In this document: piece by piece, positions 25,944 through 35,539 of the stretch | Layout: each line of letters begins with the position of its first letter | Numbering within the stretch: the first letter of the stretch is position 1 | Assembly: GCF_000568405.1 (NCBI RefSeq) | Contig: NZ_ARZY01000002.1 | Coordinates: 62,001-126,000 of the forward strand | Direction: 5' to 3' | Length of the DNA stretch: 64,000 nt | Source of the DNA: Catenovulum agarivorans DS-2 | GTDB taxonomy: Bacteria; Pseudomonadota; Gammaproteobacteria; Enterobacterales; Alteromonadaceae | The notes under the pieces: model-generated | Told to the model about the DNA's origin: nothing | Database searches by the model: none | Seen by the model: only the letters and a program-made list of their open reading frames with translations | Program-made: the position numbers and the translations under genes

Positions 25944-27065
25944 ATAAAAAATAATGTACAACTAATTACTTACGCCGACAGACTTTCCGGCAGCGACTGA
26001 CAAGGATTAAATTCGTTATTATCCAAGAAATTTGACTCACTATTTGGCGGCGTGCATTTAATACCATTTGATTATCCAATAGATGGTAGTGACGCTGGCT
26101 TTGATCCAATTGATCACACACAAGTAGACAGTCGTTTAGGTAACTGGAATGACATTGCCAACATAGGTGGCAGTTTTGACACTATGGCTGATTTAATTGG
26201 TTAATCATATGCCAGCTCAATCAGAAGCTTTCCAAGATGTGTTAAAAAATGGTCGTAATTCAAAATATTGGGATTTGTTCTTAACTAAAGATAAAGTTTT
26301 TCCAAATGGTTTGTCGGATGACGATAGAGCAAAAATATATCGTCCATGCCCTGGTAGTTGTTTCACTGAATATACTTTGGCAGATGACACAACTTGTGAA
26401 TTTTGGACTACTTTTACCTCAAATCAAATTGATATTGCACAAAAATAGACCGCGTATATGACTTTGCGTTGCCACCTTTGGTATTGCACAGCATATTTAG
26501 CAAAGATTTTTCTGCGTTGGCGAAATGGTTAAAAATCTCACCAAGAAACTGTATTACAGTGTTAGACACACATGACGGCATTGGTATTATTGATGTTGGC
26601 CCTATGGCAGGCAAAGCTGGGTTATTTAATGAAAATGAAATTGATCACTTGGTTGAAAAAATCCATAACAATAGCCAAGGTCAAAGTCGATTAGCTACTG
26701 GGGCTGCTGCCAGCAATGTCGATTTATACCAAGTCAATTGTACTTATTACGACGCACTAGCGCAGAATAACTTTTATTATTTACTTGCAAGAGCCATCCG
26801 GTTTTTTGCACCTGGTACCCCACAAGTTTATTACTCAAGCTTTGTTTAAGTTAATTAAAATTCGTAACACCAGTGAAGCATTTAACGTGGGTTTGTGATG
26901 CAAGCTGATAAATCTAAACTACAAATGTGTTGGACAAAAGAGCATGCCAAAGCTGAACTAACAGTTAACTTAACTGACAATAGTGTTACGATTTTCTTAT
27001 CTGATATTGGCACAGAAGAAGTATTTGATTTACAGCAAATGCTACTCGCTGATCACTCAAATTAA
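25944..27065 (+). pseudogene. Decayed sucrose phosphorylase (GH13) gene
   Basis: Pieces of a sucrose phosphorylase can be read in order across several frames: ITYADRLSGSD, IPFDYPIDGSDAGFDPIDHT, YWDLFLTKDKVFPNG, WTTFTSNQIDI, then YDFALPPLVLH, VLDTHDGIGIIDVGPMAG, QSRLATGAAASNVDLYQVNC, FFAPGTPQVYY, and a C-terminal tail. The damage is clear: ATA (25944) stands where ATG is expected, a TGA stop lies at 25998, an extra G near 26199 shifts the frame, and about 130 codons around the catalytic Asp and Glu are missing at a junction near 26447, with more frameshifts after 26840. Intact members have about 490 residues. Sucrose phosphorylase turns sucrose and phosphate into glucose 1-phosphate and fructose. 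Not functional as read. Confidence 0.93.
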
Positions 27066-27076
27066 TAAATATTACA

Positions 27077-27101
27077 GTGCCAGAGCTATGCATTCTGGCA
27101 C
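27077..27101 (+). terminator. Hairpin behind the sucrose phosphorylase remnant
   Basis: GTGCCAGA (27077-27084) pairs with TCTGGCAC (27094-27101); a T-run follows only about 25 bp later. Probable relic terminator of the former gene. Confidence 0.5.
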
Positions 27102-27220
27102 TAAATGAGTCAAGCCGACATTAAAATTTTTTCATCATTAAGTCCTTATTTTTAGTTAGATATTTTGTCTGAGAGAGTAATACATTTGAATATTACCTTA
27201 GTTATTTACAAATACTGGTG

Positions 27221-27230
27221 ACAACGTTGT
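27221..27230. promoter_or_regulatory. LacI-type operator ACAACGTTGT
   Basis: Perfect core palindrome 58 bp upstream of the sugar-binding-protein gene; it would place the binding protein and chemoreceptor operon under the same repressor. Confidence 0.78.
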
Positions 27231-27288
27231 TTTATGTGTTTATACTAACTGTACATTTTTTTAACAAATGAATTAAGGTGGGTGGATT

Positions 27289-28230
27289 ATGAGCTATAAA
27301 AAGTTAACTATTCATTTTTTATTGGTCATTGGTTTAGCTATTTTTACCTTTAGCCAAAAATCTCTGGCTAATTTAACCGTTGGCGTGGCTATTAACGACT
27401 TAAACAACCCATTCTTTTTGCAGATAGTTAAAGGTGCTAAGCGTAAGGCAGACGAACTTACTAACGGTAAAGCAAATATTCTGGTGGTTGCAAGTGACTA
27501 TTCGTTAAATAGACAACGTTGGCAGTTGGCGCAGTTGGTTGAGCGCAATACAGATATAGTGGTGATAACCGCAGCCGACCAGCAAGCTTTGGCATCCGAC
27601 ATTCAAAAAGCGATTAAACAAGGCACACAAGTTATTGCAGTGGATGTTTCAGCTGCTGGCGTTGTTGCAACGGTAGCAACCGATAATGTCAAAGCGGGAT
27701 TTCAAGCCTGTACGCACCTAATTAATCAGCTTGGTGGTGTTGGCAAAATTGCGATTATCAATGGCCCAAATGTATCTGCGGTAGTTGATAGGGTAGATGG
27801 ATGCAACCAAGCTATTGCCAAAGCTAGTGGTATTCAGCTGTTGCAGGTAGACGCGCAAGGCCAAGGCAGTCAAGCCGGTGGTGAACAAGCAATGAAAACA
27901 ATTTTGGCTACCTATCCTGATGTTAATGGCGTATTTGCGATAAATGACCCAAGTGCAATTGGTGCCGAGCTAGAAGCGCAGAATCGCGGTAAACGCAATA
28001 TTGTCATTACTTCAGTGGATGGTGCGCCGATAATGCAACAAGCGTTAAAAAATTCAAATGCATTGGTCAGTGCAACCGCTGCCCAATACCCTGATTTAAT
28101 GGCTGAAAAAGCCGTTGAGTTAGGTTATCAACTAAAACAAGGTCAAAAACTATCGCAGCAATTGTTTTTAATAGACCCAAGTTTGGTTAACAAAAACAAC
28201 GTAATGCAGTACAAAGGTTGGGCGGAGTAA
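27289..28230 (+). CDS. Periplasmic sugar-binding protein (RbsB-like, Peripla_BP_4)
   Basis: A 313-aa protein with signal peptide (cleavage near SLAN). The mature part follows the ribose/galactose-binding type: [20 protein letters not shown], a repeated [11 protein letters not shown] segment, [38 protein letters not shown], and ITSVDGAP. Such proteins bind a monosaccharide and hand it to an ABC permease or a chemoreceptor. Here the next gene, 5 bp downstream, is a chemoreceptor and no RbsA/RbsC-type transporter is present, so a sensory role comparable to RbsB-Trg is suggested. An operator upstream ties it to the fructan regulon; fructose is the natural guess for the ligand. GGTGGG precedes the ATG. 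Confidence 0.9.
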   Translation: MSYKKLTIHFLLVIGLAIFTFSQKSLANLTVGVAINDLNNPFFLQIVKGAKRKADELTNGKANILVVASDYSLNRQRWQLAQLVERNTDIVVITAADQQALASDIQKAIKQGTQVIAVDVSAAGVVATVATDNVKAGFQACTHLINQLGGVGKIAIINGPNVSAVVDRVDGCNQAIAKASGIQLLQVDAQGQGSQAGGEQAMKTILATYPDVNGVFAINDPSAIGAELEAQNRGKRNIVITSVDGAPIMQQALKNSNALVSATAAQYPDLMAEKAVELGYQLKQGQKLSQQLFLIDPSLVNKNNVMQYKGWAE

Positions 28231-28235
28231 AGACT

Positions 28236-30221
28236 ATGACACTTCAATTTAAAATCTCAAGCGTATTTAGTTTTTTAGCTTTGGTTATCATAGTTGTGAT
28301 AGCCGCTGGTGTACAAAATAGCCAAACTATCAGTAATCGATTCGATCAATTTTCCGAACATGCAACTGAGCTACTACTCAATTTGGCTGATATGCGTGAA
28401 ACCTTTCAGCAGGTGGACAACAAGGTTTTACAGCACTATTTGGCTCGTTCAACTCATCAACAAAACGGTTTAGAACAACAGCTCAAACAAGATGATACTA
28501 ATTTGCAGCAGCTAACGCGCAAACTGGTGAAGAAGGCGGAATTGTTGTTTGCTAACAATGATATGCAGCTAACGGATGTTCAGCCTGATTTAAATGCGCA
28601 GCAGGCGCTAATTTTAATTAATCGACAAGCGCTAGCGTTAGATTTGCAACTGCAAAATAAGCAGGCTGACTTTTTAAAACAGTGGCAACAAGTAAACGAA
28701 CTTGTTGAGCTAAAACTTAAAGATTTAAACAGTCAAAGTTTTATTTGGTTGTCGTCGTTAATGGCAATTAAAGATGGTTTAGACCGAATTCGTGCTTTAA
28801 CTGAAATGGTTGCGGTTACTAAAGATCCCGACGTTTACCCAACACTTATCCCAACGGCTTCAGACAGTATGAAAACCTTGAAAACCAACTTAGAAATTTT
28901 GGCTTATCAATCAATGTTTTCGGTAAGTGATTTAGTACAGGTAGTGGATAAAATGGAAAGGTCGCTGCTGGCACAAGAGGGCATGTTACCAATTGCTGTG
29001 AGTTATTTAACCGCGCGCGATAAACAAGTTGAGCAGCTAGAGCAATACCGTCAAGTTTGGCAAATGGATTTAACCAAGATTGATAAATTTGCCGATTGGA
29101 TTAACCAACAAACCTCACAAAATGCGCTACAAAGTAAACAGCAAAATGCATCGGCTACGCAATGGTTAATTATTGCTGGGGTGATCTCGGTAATTGTTAC
29201 TGCAATCATCAGTTTTATTATGGTGATGGGGATCCGCCGTCCAATTAAGCGCTTAACTAAATTTAGCCAAAAAGTCAGTAGAGGCGACTTAACGGAAAAT
29301 ATCTCAAAAACGTCAAGTGATGAGTTTGGCACCATAGGTAAAATGCTCAATAGCATTTCCGAACATTTAAATGCGCTGGTGGTGGAAGTTATTCATACCA
29401 GCCAAAGCGTTAATTCTGCCAGTGATAATTTGCTTAGCAATAACCAGCGCAGTTTAGACCGAGTATTTAAAATTAGCAGTGATATCGAAACCTTGTCTGC
29501 TGCGTTGCAAGAGCTTGGCACTTCGGCCGTGCATATTGAAGAGCGCACAATCAATACGCAAAAAGAAGTTGATAACATTGATAGACTCATTATGCAGAGC
29601 CGTGATTTATCAAAACAGAATGCTGACAAGTTAGCCGAACTTGGCACGCAAATGAAAGATGCTTCAAATATTGTGCGCTCACTACGCCAAAGCAGCGAAG
29701 ATATTAGCAGCATAGTCGCGATTATCCGAGCGGTAGCAGAGCAGACCAATCTACTTGCGTTAAATGCAGCGATAGAAGCGGCGAGAGCGGGTGAGAATGG
29801 TCGTGGATTTGCTGTGGTTGCCGATGAAGTTAGAGAGCTTGCCGCGCGCACGCAAAAATCGACCGAAGAGATTGAAAGCATTGTGAGCAGATTACAAAGC
29901 GAAAGCCAAAATGCTGAAAGCATGGTTGACGCAGGTGCGGAGATCACACTTGCACGCATTAGTGATGCGAATAACTTGTCGAAAGATATGCGCTCTATCG
30001 GTGACGCTGCCTCTATTATTAAAGATATGAGTGCTTCTATCTCAACATCAGCGACTGAACAAGGGGCTGTAATTCAGGAAATTGCACAAAATATTGTTGA
30101 TTTGGCTGAGCAAATTAACGACAACAAAGCTGAGTTTAACGACAACGTAAAACAAACTGAAGATCTGGTTGAACGAGCACATACGTTACGTGGTTTAACG
30201 GCAAAATTTACCACGCGTTAG
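28236..30221 (+). CDS. Methyl-accepting chemotaxis protein (661 aa)
   Basis: Start at 28236 with GGAG 8 bp before it, overlapping nothing; an in-frame ATG 18 bp upstream lies inside the previous gene. Transmembrane helices at about residues 7-26 and 309-332 frame a mainly helical periplasmic sensor of about 280 residues. A HAMP domain (about 333-385, [19 protein letters not shown]) and a coiled signalling domain follow, with the invariant hairpin tip [20 protein letters not shown]. It should pass ligand state to CheA/CheW. No C-terminal receptor-tethering pentapeptide is seen. Its operon with the binding protein suggests that it senses the sugar-loaded binding protein. The 3' end overlaps the convergent gene by 4 bp. 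Confidence 0.93.
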   Translation: MTLQFKISSVFSFLALVIIVVIAAGVQNSQTISNRFDQFSEHATELLLNLADMRETFQQVDNKVLQHYLARSTHQQNGLEQQLKQDDTNLQQLTRKLVKKAELLFANNDMQLTDVQPDLNAQQALILINRQALALDLQLQNKQADFLKQWQQVNELVELKLKDLNSQSFIWLSSLMAIKDGLDRIRALTEMVAVTKDPDVYPTLIPTASDSMKTLKTNLEILAYQSMFSVSDLVQVVDKMERSLLAQEGMLPIAVSYLTARDKQVEQLEQYRQVWQMDLTKIDKFADWINQQTSQNALQSKQQNASATQWLIIAGVISVIVTAIISFIMVMGIRRPIKRLTKFSQKVSRGDLTENISKTSSDEFGTIGKMLNSISEHLNALVVEVIHTSQSVNSASDNLLSNNQRSLDRVFKISSDIETLSAALQELGTSAVHIEERTINTQKEVDNIDRLIMQSRDLSKQNADKLAELGTQMKDASNIVRSLRQSSEDISSIVAIIRAVAEQTNLLALNAAIEAARAGENGRGFAVVADEVRELAARTQKSTEEIESIVSRLQSESQNAESMVDAGAEITLARISDANNLSKDMRSIGDAASIIKDMSASISTSATEQGAVIQEIAQNIVDLAEQINDNKAEFNDNVKQTEDLVERAHTLRGLTAKFTTR

Positions 30222-31192
30222 TTTGATGAAGTGTGGGCTAAATATTGGTAGATGTTTTTGCAATTGGGTTCAGGCAGTTTTTGGATAAATGCATAATCGA
30301 TAAACATAGAGTTGAGGTAAAGGCTAGTTAGCGGTGTTTGCGACTCTATGTTTTTGATAAGTTTAACTGCACTGGCATAACCAATTTGGAAGGCATTTTG
30401 GCTGATAAAACCAAGCATTTTATTCGCAGTTGTGGCTTTAATCAGCGCTGGGTGGCAATCAAAACCTATTTTGATGTTTTCGATTTCCGCCAAATCCTGA
30501 TTTAATGCAAGGCTGCCCAGTTCGTTAGTGGCATAAACCACTTGAGCGCTGCGAATGAGCTCTTCTTGTTGAAAGATCATTTCTCTGGCTGAACCAACTG
30601 AGCGCCCAGAATGCAGGTGTTTTAATTTTACTTGGCTGAAAGTTTGTTTTAGCAGGTTGGTAAAACCAAGCGCACGTTGGTTTAAATGCGCTTCGGTTTG
30701 ATTGTTAAGCACAACCGCTAAATCAATGGTTTTTTGACTGAGTTGAATAAGCTGTTTAGCCGCTAATTCGCCAGCAAAATAGTCATTGGTTTTAACCACG
30801 GGTAGCTGGCTGTTTTCGGGTTTGCGGTCAATTAGCATAATAGGTTTGTCATAGTTGAGTGCGAGTGCGTCTACTACTGATTTTTCATTTGGCGCGAGTA
30901 TCAACCCGTCACACTTATAGTTTTGGAAGAAATTTATAATTGAGAGTTGTGCGCTGGCTGTGGTGGACTCGTAAGTTCCTCTAGAAATAATTTGGTATCC
31001 ATTATCTGTAGCTGCTTTTTGTGCACCAAGCGTTGTTGCGTTCCAAAAGGTGTGACCTCCACCTGCTGTGACCATTATCAAGCATTTTCCATGGAGAGAA
31101 AACGTCAGTAAACCCAACAGCGCAAACATAATAGCAGTGAATTTTTTTACCAAAGCTACTATTCTTGATTGGAAATAGCGTAGAGGAAACAT
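30218..31192 (-). CDS. Second periplasmic-binding-protein-like sugar receptor
   Basis: A 324-aa protein with a positively charged N-terminus and one hydrophobic segment (about residues 14-34, [20 protein letters not shown]), a signal peptide or membrane anchor. The rest is a Peripla_BP_4/LacI-core fold: [80 protein letters not shown]. There is no DNA-binding head, so it is not a LacI regulator. It is divergent from the MalK-type ATPase gene across an operator-like site and convergent with the chemoreceptor. It may be a second ligand receptor or a sensor partner; permease partners are not visible. AGGAT lies 7 bp before the ATG. Confidence 0.8.
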   Translation of the reverse strand: MFPLRYFQSRIVALVKKFTAIMFALLGLLTFSLHGKCLIMVTAGGGHTFWNATTLGAQKAATDNGYQIISRGTYESTTASAQLSIINFFQNYKCDGLILAPNEKSVVDALALNYDKPIMLIDRKPENSQLPVVKTNDYFAGELAAKQLIQLSQKTIDLAVVLNNQTEAHLNQRALGFTNLLKQTFSQVKLKHLHSGRSVGSAREMIFQQEELIRSAQVVYATNELGSLALNQDLAEIENIKIGFDCHPALIKATTANKMLGFISQNAFQIGYASAVKLIKNIESQTPLTSLYLNSMFIDYAFIQKLPEPNCKNIYQYLAHTSSN

Positions 31193-31266
31193 GTGATATC
31201 CTGTGCTAGTTTAAGCAAACATTATTCAAAATATTAGTTGATAGACTTTATTTTTGTAAGACGTTT

Positions 31267-31280
31267 AAATAACGTTGTTT
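31267..31280. promoter_or_regulatory. LacI-type operator AAATAACGTTGTTT
   Basis: Fourteen-bp palindrome with one mismatch, located 40 bp upstream of the ATPase gene and 75 bp upstream of the divergent binding-protein-like gene. Confidence 0.65.
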
Positions 31281-31320
31281 TTCGTTTAATTTGATCTGGT
31301 GGTTAAACTAAGGCTCTACT

Positions 31321-32454
31321 TTGACAAAATTAACATTAAAAAATTTATCTAAAACTTATGTTTTGGGTGAAATGTGTACGATAAAAAATATAGATCTAGA
31401 AATAAAGTCAGGTGAACTGATTGTGTTTATTGGCCCTTCTGGCTGTGGCAAAACGACCTTGCTGCGTTTAATAGCAGGACTTGAGCCGCTAACTGATGGT
31501 GAAATGTGGTTTGATGAAATACTGATGAACCAAGTAGTACCAGCCAAACGTAAAATCGGCATGGTTTTTCAAAACTATGCGCTTTATCCACACATGACTG
31601 TGTTTGAAAACTTGTCGTTTGGACTCAAGCAAAAAGGCATCAACAAAAAGTTAATTAAGCACAGAGTTGAGAAGACTGCTGAGAAGCTTGAAATTTCGCA
31701 TATCTTAGCGGAGAAACCAGACAAGTTATCGGGCGGGCAGCAACAAAGAGTTGCGATTGGTCGTTGTATTGTGCAGCGCCCACAACTGTTTTTGTTAGAT
31801 GAACCATTGAGTAATTTGGATGCGGCGCTTAGAAGCAAAACTAGGCAAGAGATAAAGCAATTACATCGCTCATTGGGCACGACTATGATTTATGTAACAC
31901 ACGACCAGCACGAAGCTATGACTTTGGGTGACAGAATTGCGGTGTTTGCTCCTTTGTCGGCTTCGAATGAATGTAACTTGCAGCAAGTTGGTTCGCCGCT
32001 CGATTTGTACAATAAACCTTGCAATAAATTTGTAGCGCAATTTTTAGGGCAACCAAAAATTAATTTTCTTGCAGCTATTGTTGCTACGACCTCTGATTCC
32101 AGCATTTCAGCGACACTTAGCTGCAGCGAACAAAACATCACTTTACCCAGTTGTTCTGTAGTTGCTGGGCAGCAGATTGAACTGGCTTTTAGACCTGAAC
32201 ATATCGCATTTAGCCTTGATCCTGAATTAACCAATACTGACAAGTATATTGAGCTGCAAGCACAGTTAAGTTCTTATGAGCAGTTAGGCAGCGAATGTAT
32301 TTTGCACTTTGATTATGCCGACACGCAAATTACTGCAAAAGTACAAAAGCAATTTGATGAGCAAGAGTTGCAGCCTGCGCTGTGGAATTTGTATGTAGAA
32401 ACTAAATATTGTCATGTGTTTGATAAGGTGACCGGGGATAGGGTCTCACTTTAA
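31321..32454 (+). CDS. MalK/UgpC-type sugar ABC transporter ATP-binding protein (no permease nearby)
   Basis: A 377-aa ATPase starting at a TTG codon (31321, MTKLTLKNLSKTY); the next ATG would remove strand one of the fold. Motifs: Walker A GPSGCGKTT, Q-loop MVFQNYALYPHMT, signature LSGGQQQR, Walker B LFLLDEPLSNLDA, switch VTHDQHEAMTLGD, then a C-terminal TOBE-like regulatory region of about 140 residues with RPEHIAF. Such subunits power MalFG-type importers of oligosaccharides, but no MalF/MalG or MalE-type gene is in this window, and the two binding proteins here are of the RbsB type, which pair with a different ATPase class. It may serve permeases encoded elsewhere. An operator palindrome lies just upstream. 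Confidence 0.92.
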   Translation: MTKLTLKNLSKTYVLGEMCTIKNIDLEIKSGELIVFIGPSGCGKTTLLRLIAGLEPLTDGEMWFDEILMNQVVPAKRKIGMVFQNYALYPHMTVFENLSFGLKQKGINKKLIKHRVEKTAEKLEISHILAEKPDKLSGGQQQRVAIGRCIVQRPQLFLLDEPLSNLDAALRSKTRQEIKQLHRSLGTTMIYVTHDQHEAMTLGDRIAVFAPLSASNECNLQQVGSPLDLYNKPCNKFVAQFLGQPKINFLAAIVATTSDSSISATLSCSEQNITLPSCSVVAGQQIELAFRPEHIAFSLDPELTNTDKYIELQAQLSSYEQLGSECILHFDYADTQITAKVQKQFDEQELQPALWNLYVETKYCHVFDKVTGDRVSL

Positions 32455-32497
32455 GTTATCATTAGTTTAATTTTAAATATCTAACTTGTTAAATAAG

Positions 32498-32507
32498 ACA
32501 ACGTTGT
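32498..32507. promoter_or_regulatory. LacI-type operator ACAACGTTGT
   Basis: Perfect core palindrome, flank AGACAACGTTGTTA, 38 bp upstream of the sugar porter start. Confidence 0.78.
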
Positions 32508-32545
32508 TATAATGATTTGAGTATTAACAAATTGAGAGTATATAT

Positions 32546-33949
32546 ATGCCAAAATTACTACTTTGGTCGATAACTGTAGCTGTAGCCGGATTTTTATTTG
32601 GTTTTGACACTGCGGTTATTTCTGGTGCCGAACAGAAGATTCAAATTTTATGGAATTTATCACCTATGGAGCATGGGTTGCTGATTGTTTCTTCGGCGCT
32701 GTGGGGCACTGTGATTGGTGCCTTATCTGGCAGTTATCCTTGTGATAAATTTGGTCGTAAAGCAACACTGATATTTATTGGTATTTTGTACGCCTTGTCT
32801 GCTTTTGGTTCGGCAATTGCTCAAGACCCTTATACCTTTGCGCTTTTACGTTTTATCGGTGGTATTGGTGTGGGTATTTCTTCTGTAGCTGTGCCTGCAT
32901 ATATATCAGAAGTTGCACCGGCTAAACGCCGTGGTCAGTTAGTTGCTTTGTACCAGTTCCAAATTGTGTTCGGTATTTTGGTTGCTATGTTGTCGAATTA
33001 CTTTATTTCTGGCGTAGCCGATTGGGATTGGCGTTTGATGTTAGGTATAGAAACTTTACCGGCAGTATTATATTTACTTTTTGTTAGCCGAGTGCCTGAA
33101 AGTCCGCGTTGGTTAGCGATTCATCGTGATGATATTAGTCAATGTCGCAAAATCCTTAATGATATAGGCGAAGAGAATGTTGAGCAGATCATCAGCGAGA
33201 TAAAAGCATCAAAATCTACTAAAGCTGATTTAGCTAAAGCAAAAAGTGCGTTAACTGAATTAGAGCATCACAATGTTGAGCAGGAAGTTGAAGACATAGT
33301 TGAAGAAAAGCAATCTGAGCCTAAAAGTTTATTTAGTGCTGTTTACCAATTGCCGATTATGTTGGCTTTTTTAATTGCATTTTTTAATCAGTTATCAGGC
33401 ATAAACTTTATTCTGTATTACGCGCCGCGGGTATTTTCTATGGCGGGGTTAGACTCTAGCAGTGCGTTATTGTCATCAGCAGGCATAGGTTTAGTTAATC
33501 TAATATTCACTATGACTGGCTTGTGGTTAATTGATAGAGCAGGGCGTAAAAGCTTAATGTATATAGGCTCATTCGGTTATGTTATTTCGTTAGCAGTAGT
33601 GGCTTGGGCATTTGCCAACAATATAGGCGGTGCGGTTGTGGTATTTTTTGTCTTTATGTTTATTGCGTCGCACGCTATTGGGCAAGGTGCGGTTATTTGG
33701 GTGTTTATTTCAGAAATATTCCCGAATGCGGTACGGGCAAAAGGGCAGGCGCTTGGCTCAGGTACGCATTGGGTATTTGCTGCATTAATTAGTTTATTAA
33801 TGCCAACAGCACTCGCGGCATTTGAAGCATCTACCGTGTTCTACTTCTTTGCATTTATGATGTTGCTGCAGCTAGTTTGGGTGAAATTTATGATGCCTGA
33901 AACGAAAGGGAAATCGTTGGAAGATTTAGCGCTTGAGTTAAAGCGCTAA
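32546..33949 (+). CDS. MFS sugar porter (XylE/GLUT type), probable fructose importer
   Basis: A 467-aa inner-membrane protein with about 12 helices. Sugar-porter hallmarks: the start GFLFGFDTAVISGA, GRKATLIF after helix 2, RFIGGIGVGISSVAVPAYIS in helix 4, PESPRWLAIH before the central loop, QLSGINFILYYAPRVF in helix 7, DRAGRKSLMYIG, and PETKGKSLEDL at the end. The central loop (about residues 200-265) is acidic and Lys/Glu-rich, somewhat longer than usual. Family members import hexoses or pentoses with protons. An operator just upstream and its place at the end of the GH32 block make fructose or sucrose the likely substrate. The gene ends in a hairpin that faces trmB. Confidence 0.93.
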   Translation: MPKLLLWSITVAVAGFLFGFDTAVISGAEQKIQILWNLSPMEHGLLIVSSALWGTVIGALSGSYPCDKFGRKATLIFIGILYALSAFGSAIAQDPYTFALLRFIGGIGVGISSVAVPAYISEVAPAKRRGQLVALYQFQIVFGILVAMLSNYFISGVADWDWRLMLGIETLPAVLYLLFVSRVPESPRWLAIHRDDISQCRKILNDIGEENVEQIISEIKASKSTKADLAKAKSALTELEHHNVEQEVEDIVEEKQSEPKSLFSAVYQLPIMLAFLIAFFNQLSGINFILYYAPRVFSMAGLDSSSALLSSAGIGLVNLIFTMTGLWLIDRAGRKSLMYIGSFGYVISLAVVAWAFANNIGGAVVVFFVFMFIASHAIGQGAVIWVFISEIFPNAVRAKGQALGSGTHWVFAALISLLMPTALAAFEASTVFYFFAFMMLLQLVWVKFMMPETKGKSLEDLALELKR

Positions 33950-33950
33950 A
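33925..33950. terminator. Hairpin at the convergent ends of the sugar porter and trmB
   Basis: TTTAGCGCTT (33925-33934) pairs perfectly with AAGCGCTAAA (33941-33950), loop 6 nt. It overlaps the last codons of the porter and lies 10 bp from the trmB stop; probably a two-way terminator although T-runs are short. Confidence 0.55.
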
Positions 33951-33959
33951 TCGATTCGA

Positions 33960-34682
33960 TTAAACTTTCTCGAACATTAAGTCCCATACGCCATGTCCAA
34001 GTCTATGACCGCGCTGTTCAAATTTAGTTAGCGGTCTATGCTCTGGGCGTGGCATATAATCACCGCTTGGTGATTGGTTTTTGTAGTTTGCCTGCGCTGA
34101 CATCACTTCCAACATATGTTCTGCGTAATTTTCCCAGTCGGTCGCCATATGGAAAACACCACCTGTTGTTAGTTTTTGTGCTAACAATTGAGCAAACTCA
34201 GCTTGCACTATACGGCGTTTGTGGTGGCGTTTTTTATGCCAAGGATCTGGGAAAAACAGTTGTACGCAGCTCAATGATTCATCGCTAACACAGTCTTTTA
34301 AAATTTCGACTGCGTCATGATTAATCAAACGTAAGTTTTTAACACCTTCTGTGGTGGCATCTTTTAAACAAGCGCCAACTCCTGGTAAGTGCACTTCAAT
34401 ACCAACAAAGTTCTTTTCAGGAGCGTTTTTGGCCATTTCAACCAAAGAAGCGCCCATGCCAAAACCAATTTCTAATACTACCGGGTTGTTATTGCCAAAT
34501 ATACGCTGCCAGTCAAACGCACCTTGTTCGTGAGTTAAACCATATTGATCCCAGTATTCATCTATTGCCGCTTGCTGCCCTTTAGTTAAACGCCCTTGGC
34601 GCGTTACAAAGCTTTTTACTTCACGAATAAAGCGGCCTTTTTCTTTGGCTTGTTCGAGTCTGTCTTGCGGCTGGTTAGTCAT
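33960..34682 (-). CDS. trmB: tRNA (guanine-N7)-methyltransferase TrmB
   Basis: A 240-aa protein when started at the ATG at 34682 ([18 protein letters not shown]); an upstream in-frame ATG would add 27 residues with no family likeness. Makes 7-methylguanosine at position 46 of tRNA, using S-adenosylmethionine. Seen: the SAM-binding [29 protein letters not shown], and the signature [15 protein letters not shown], followed by the C-terminal [20 protein letters not shown]. Family length and motif order fit well. It is the first housekeeping gene to the right of the fructan block and is divergent from the marC-like gene. Confidence 0.96.
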   Translation of the reverse strand: MTNQPQDRLEQAKEKGRFIREVKSFVTRQGRLTKGQQAAIDEYWDQYGLTHEQGAFDWQRIFGNNNPVVLEIGFGMGASLVEMAKNAPEKNFVGIEVHLPGVGACLKDATTEGVKNLRLINHDAVEILKDCVSDESLSCVQLFFPDPWHKKRHHKRRIVQAEFAQLLAQKLTTGGVFHMATDWENYAEHMLEVMSAQANYKNQSPSGDYMPRPEHRPLTKFEQRGHRLGHGVWDLMFEKV

Positions 34683-34851
34683 CTGTCTAGTAACTTTTGT
34701 TGGTTGAAATATCAAAACGCACATTATTGTGATCCTGCAACCGAGTGCAAGTAGTTTATCCACTTGCTGAATAAAAACTTGTTTTTAAGCTGGGTAGCTA
34801 ATACAAGCTTAAACGTTTAAAATTGCTTTTTATGCTAATTATGGAGTTTAA

Positions 34852-35472
34852 ATGGATAGCATTATTCATAAATTTGTTTTGTTATGGGCTGTTATCGACC
34901 CTGTTGGCACAATCCCTGTGTTTATTGCGGTAACCGCAGCGCTAAAAACCACAGCAGAAAAAAATAAAGTTGCGCTTAAAGCCATTTTTATTGCGGCATT
35001 GGTTTTAATCTTTTTTGTGGTCGCTGGTGAGATTTTGCTTGATGCTATGGAAATTCCACTACCCGCGTTCCAAGTCGCTGGTGGTGTCGTATTGTTTTTA
35101 TTTGCCTTGACTATGATTTTTGGTGATAGCAAACCAGAGCAAGAACTTGGTTTGGTCGAGAAAGCTGCAAATGCTGCGGTTTTTCCATTGGCGATCCCTT
35201 CAATAGCTTCACCTGGTGCTATGATGGCAGCTGTATTGCTTACCGATAACCATAGATACTCTTTAATGGAGCAAACAATTACAACCAGCTTAATTTTGGT
35301 GATTTTATTGGTGACCTTACTGCTGATGTTGGCTGCGAATCGGATTGTCAAAATCATTGGCGACACAGGCGCAAGCGTTGTCAGCCGTGTGATGGGGCTT
35401 ATATTGTCAGCTGTGGCAATGAATGCGGTTTTATCGGGGTTATTTAAATATTACAGCTCGATAAATAGTTAG
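34852..35472 (+). CDS. MarC-family inner-membrane protein
   Basis: A 206-aa protein with six hydrophobic segments. Family marks: FVLLWAVIDPVGTIPVFIA at the start, AFQVAGGVVLFLFALTMIFG, FPLAIPSIASPGAMMAAVLL, and the end VMGLILSAVAMNAVLSGLF. MarC proteins are of unknown function; an early link to multiple antibiotic resistance was not upheld. GGAG lies 8 bp before the ATG. It stands alone, divergent from trmB. Confidence 0.9.
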   Translation: MDSIIHKFVLLWAVIDPVGTIPVFIAVTAALKTTAEKNKVALKAIFIAALVLIFFVVAGEILLDAMEIPLPAFQVAGGVVLFLFALTMIFGDSKPEQELGLVEKAANAAVFPLAIPSIASPGAMMAAVLLTDNHRYSLMEQTITTSLILVILLVTLLLMLAANRIVKIIGDTGASVVSRVMGLILSAVAMNAVLSGLFKYYSSINS

Positions 35473-35539
35473 AAACTTGCAAAACCACAAAGCTTGGCTA
35501 AATATTAAACAAGCGAAGCATTTTGGGTTGCGCAAGTGA

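Noticed and set aside
26197-26849. Two short ORFs (83 and 126 aa) read as separate genes
   Set aside because: Both are in-frame fragments of one decayed sucrose phosphorylase; their order and content match parts of a single enzyme.
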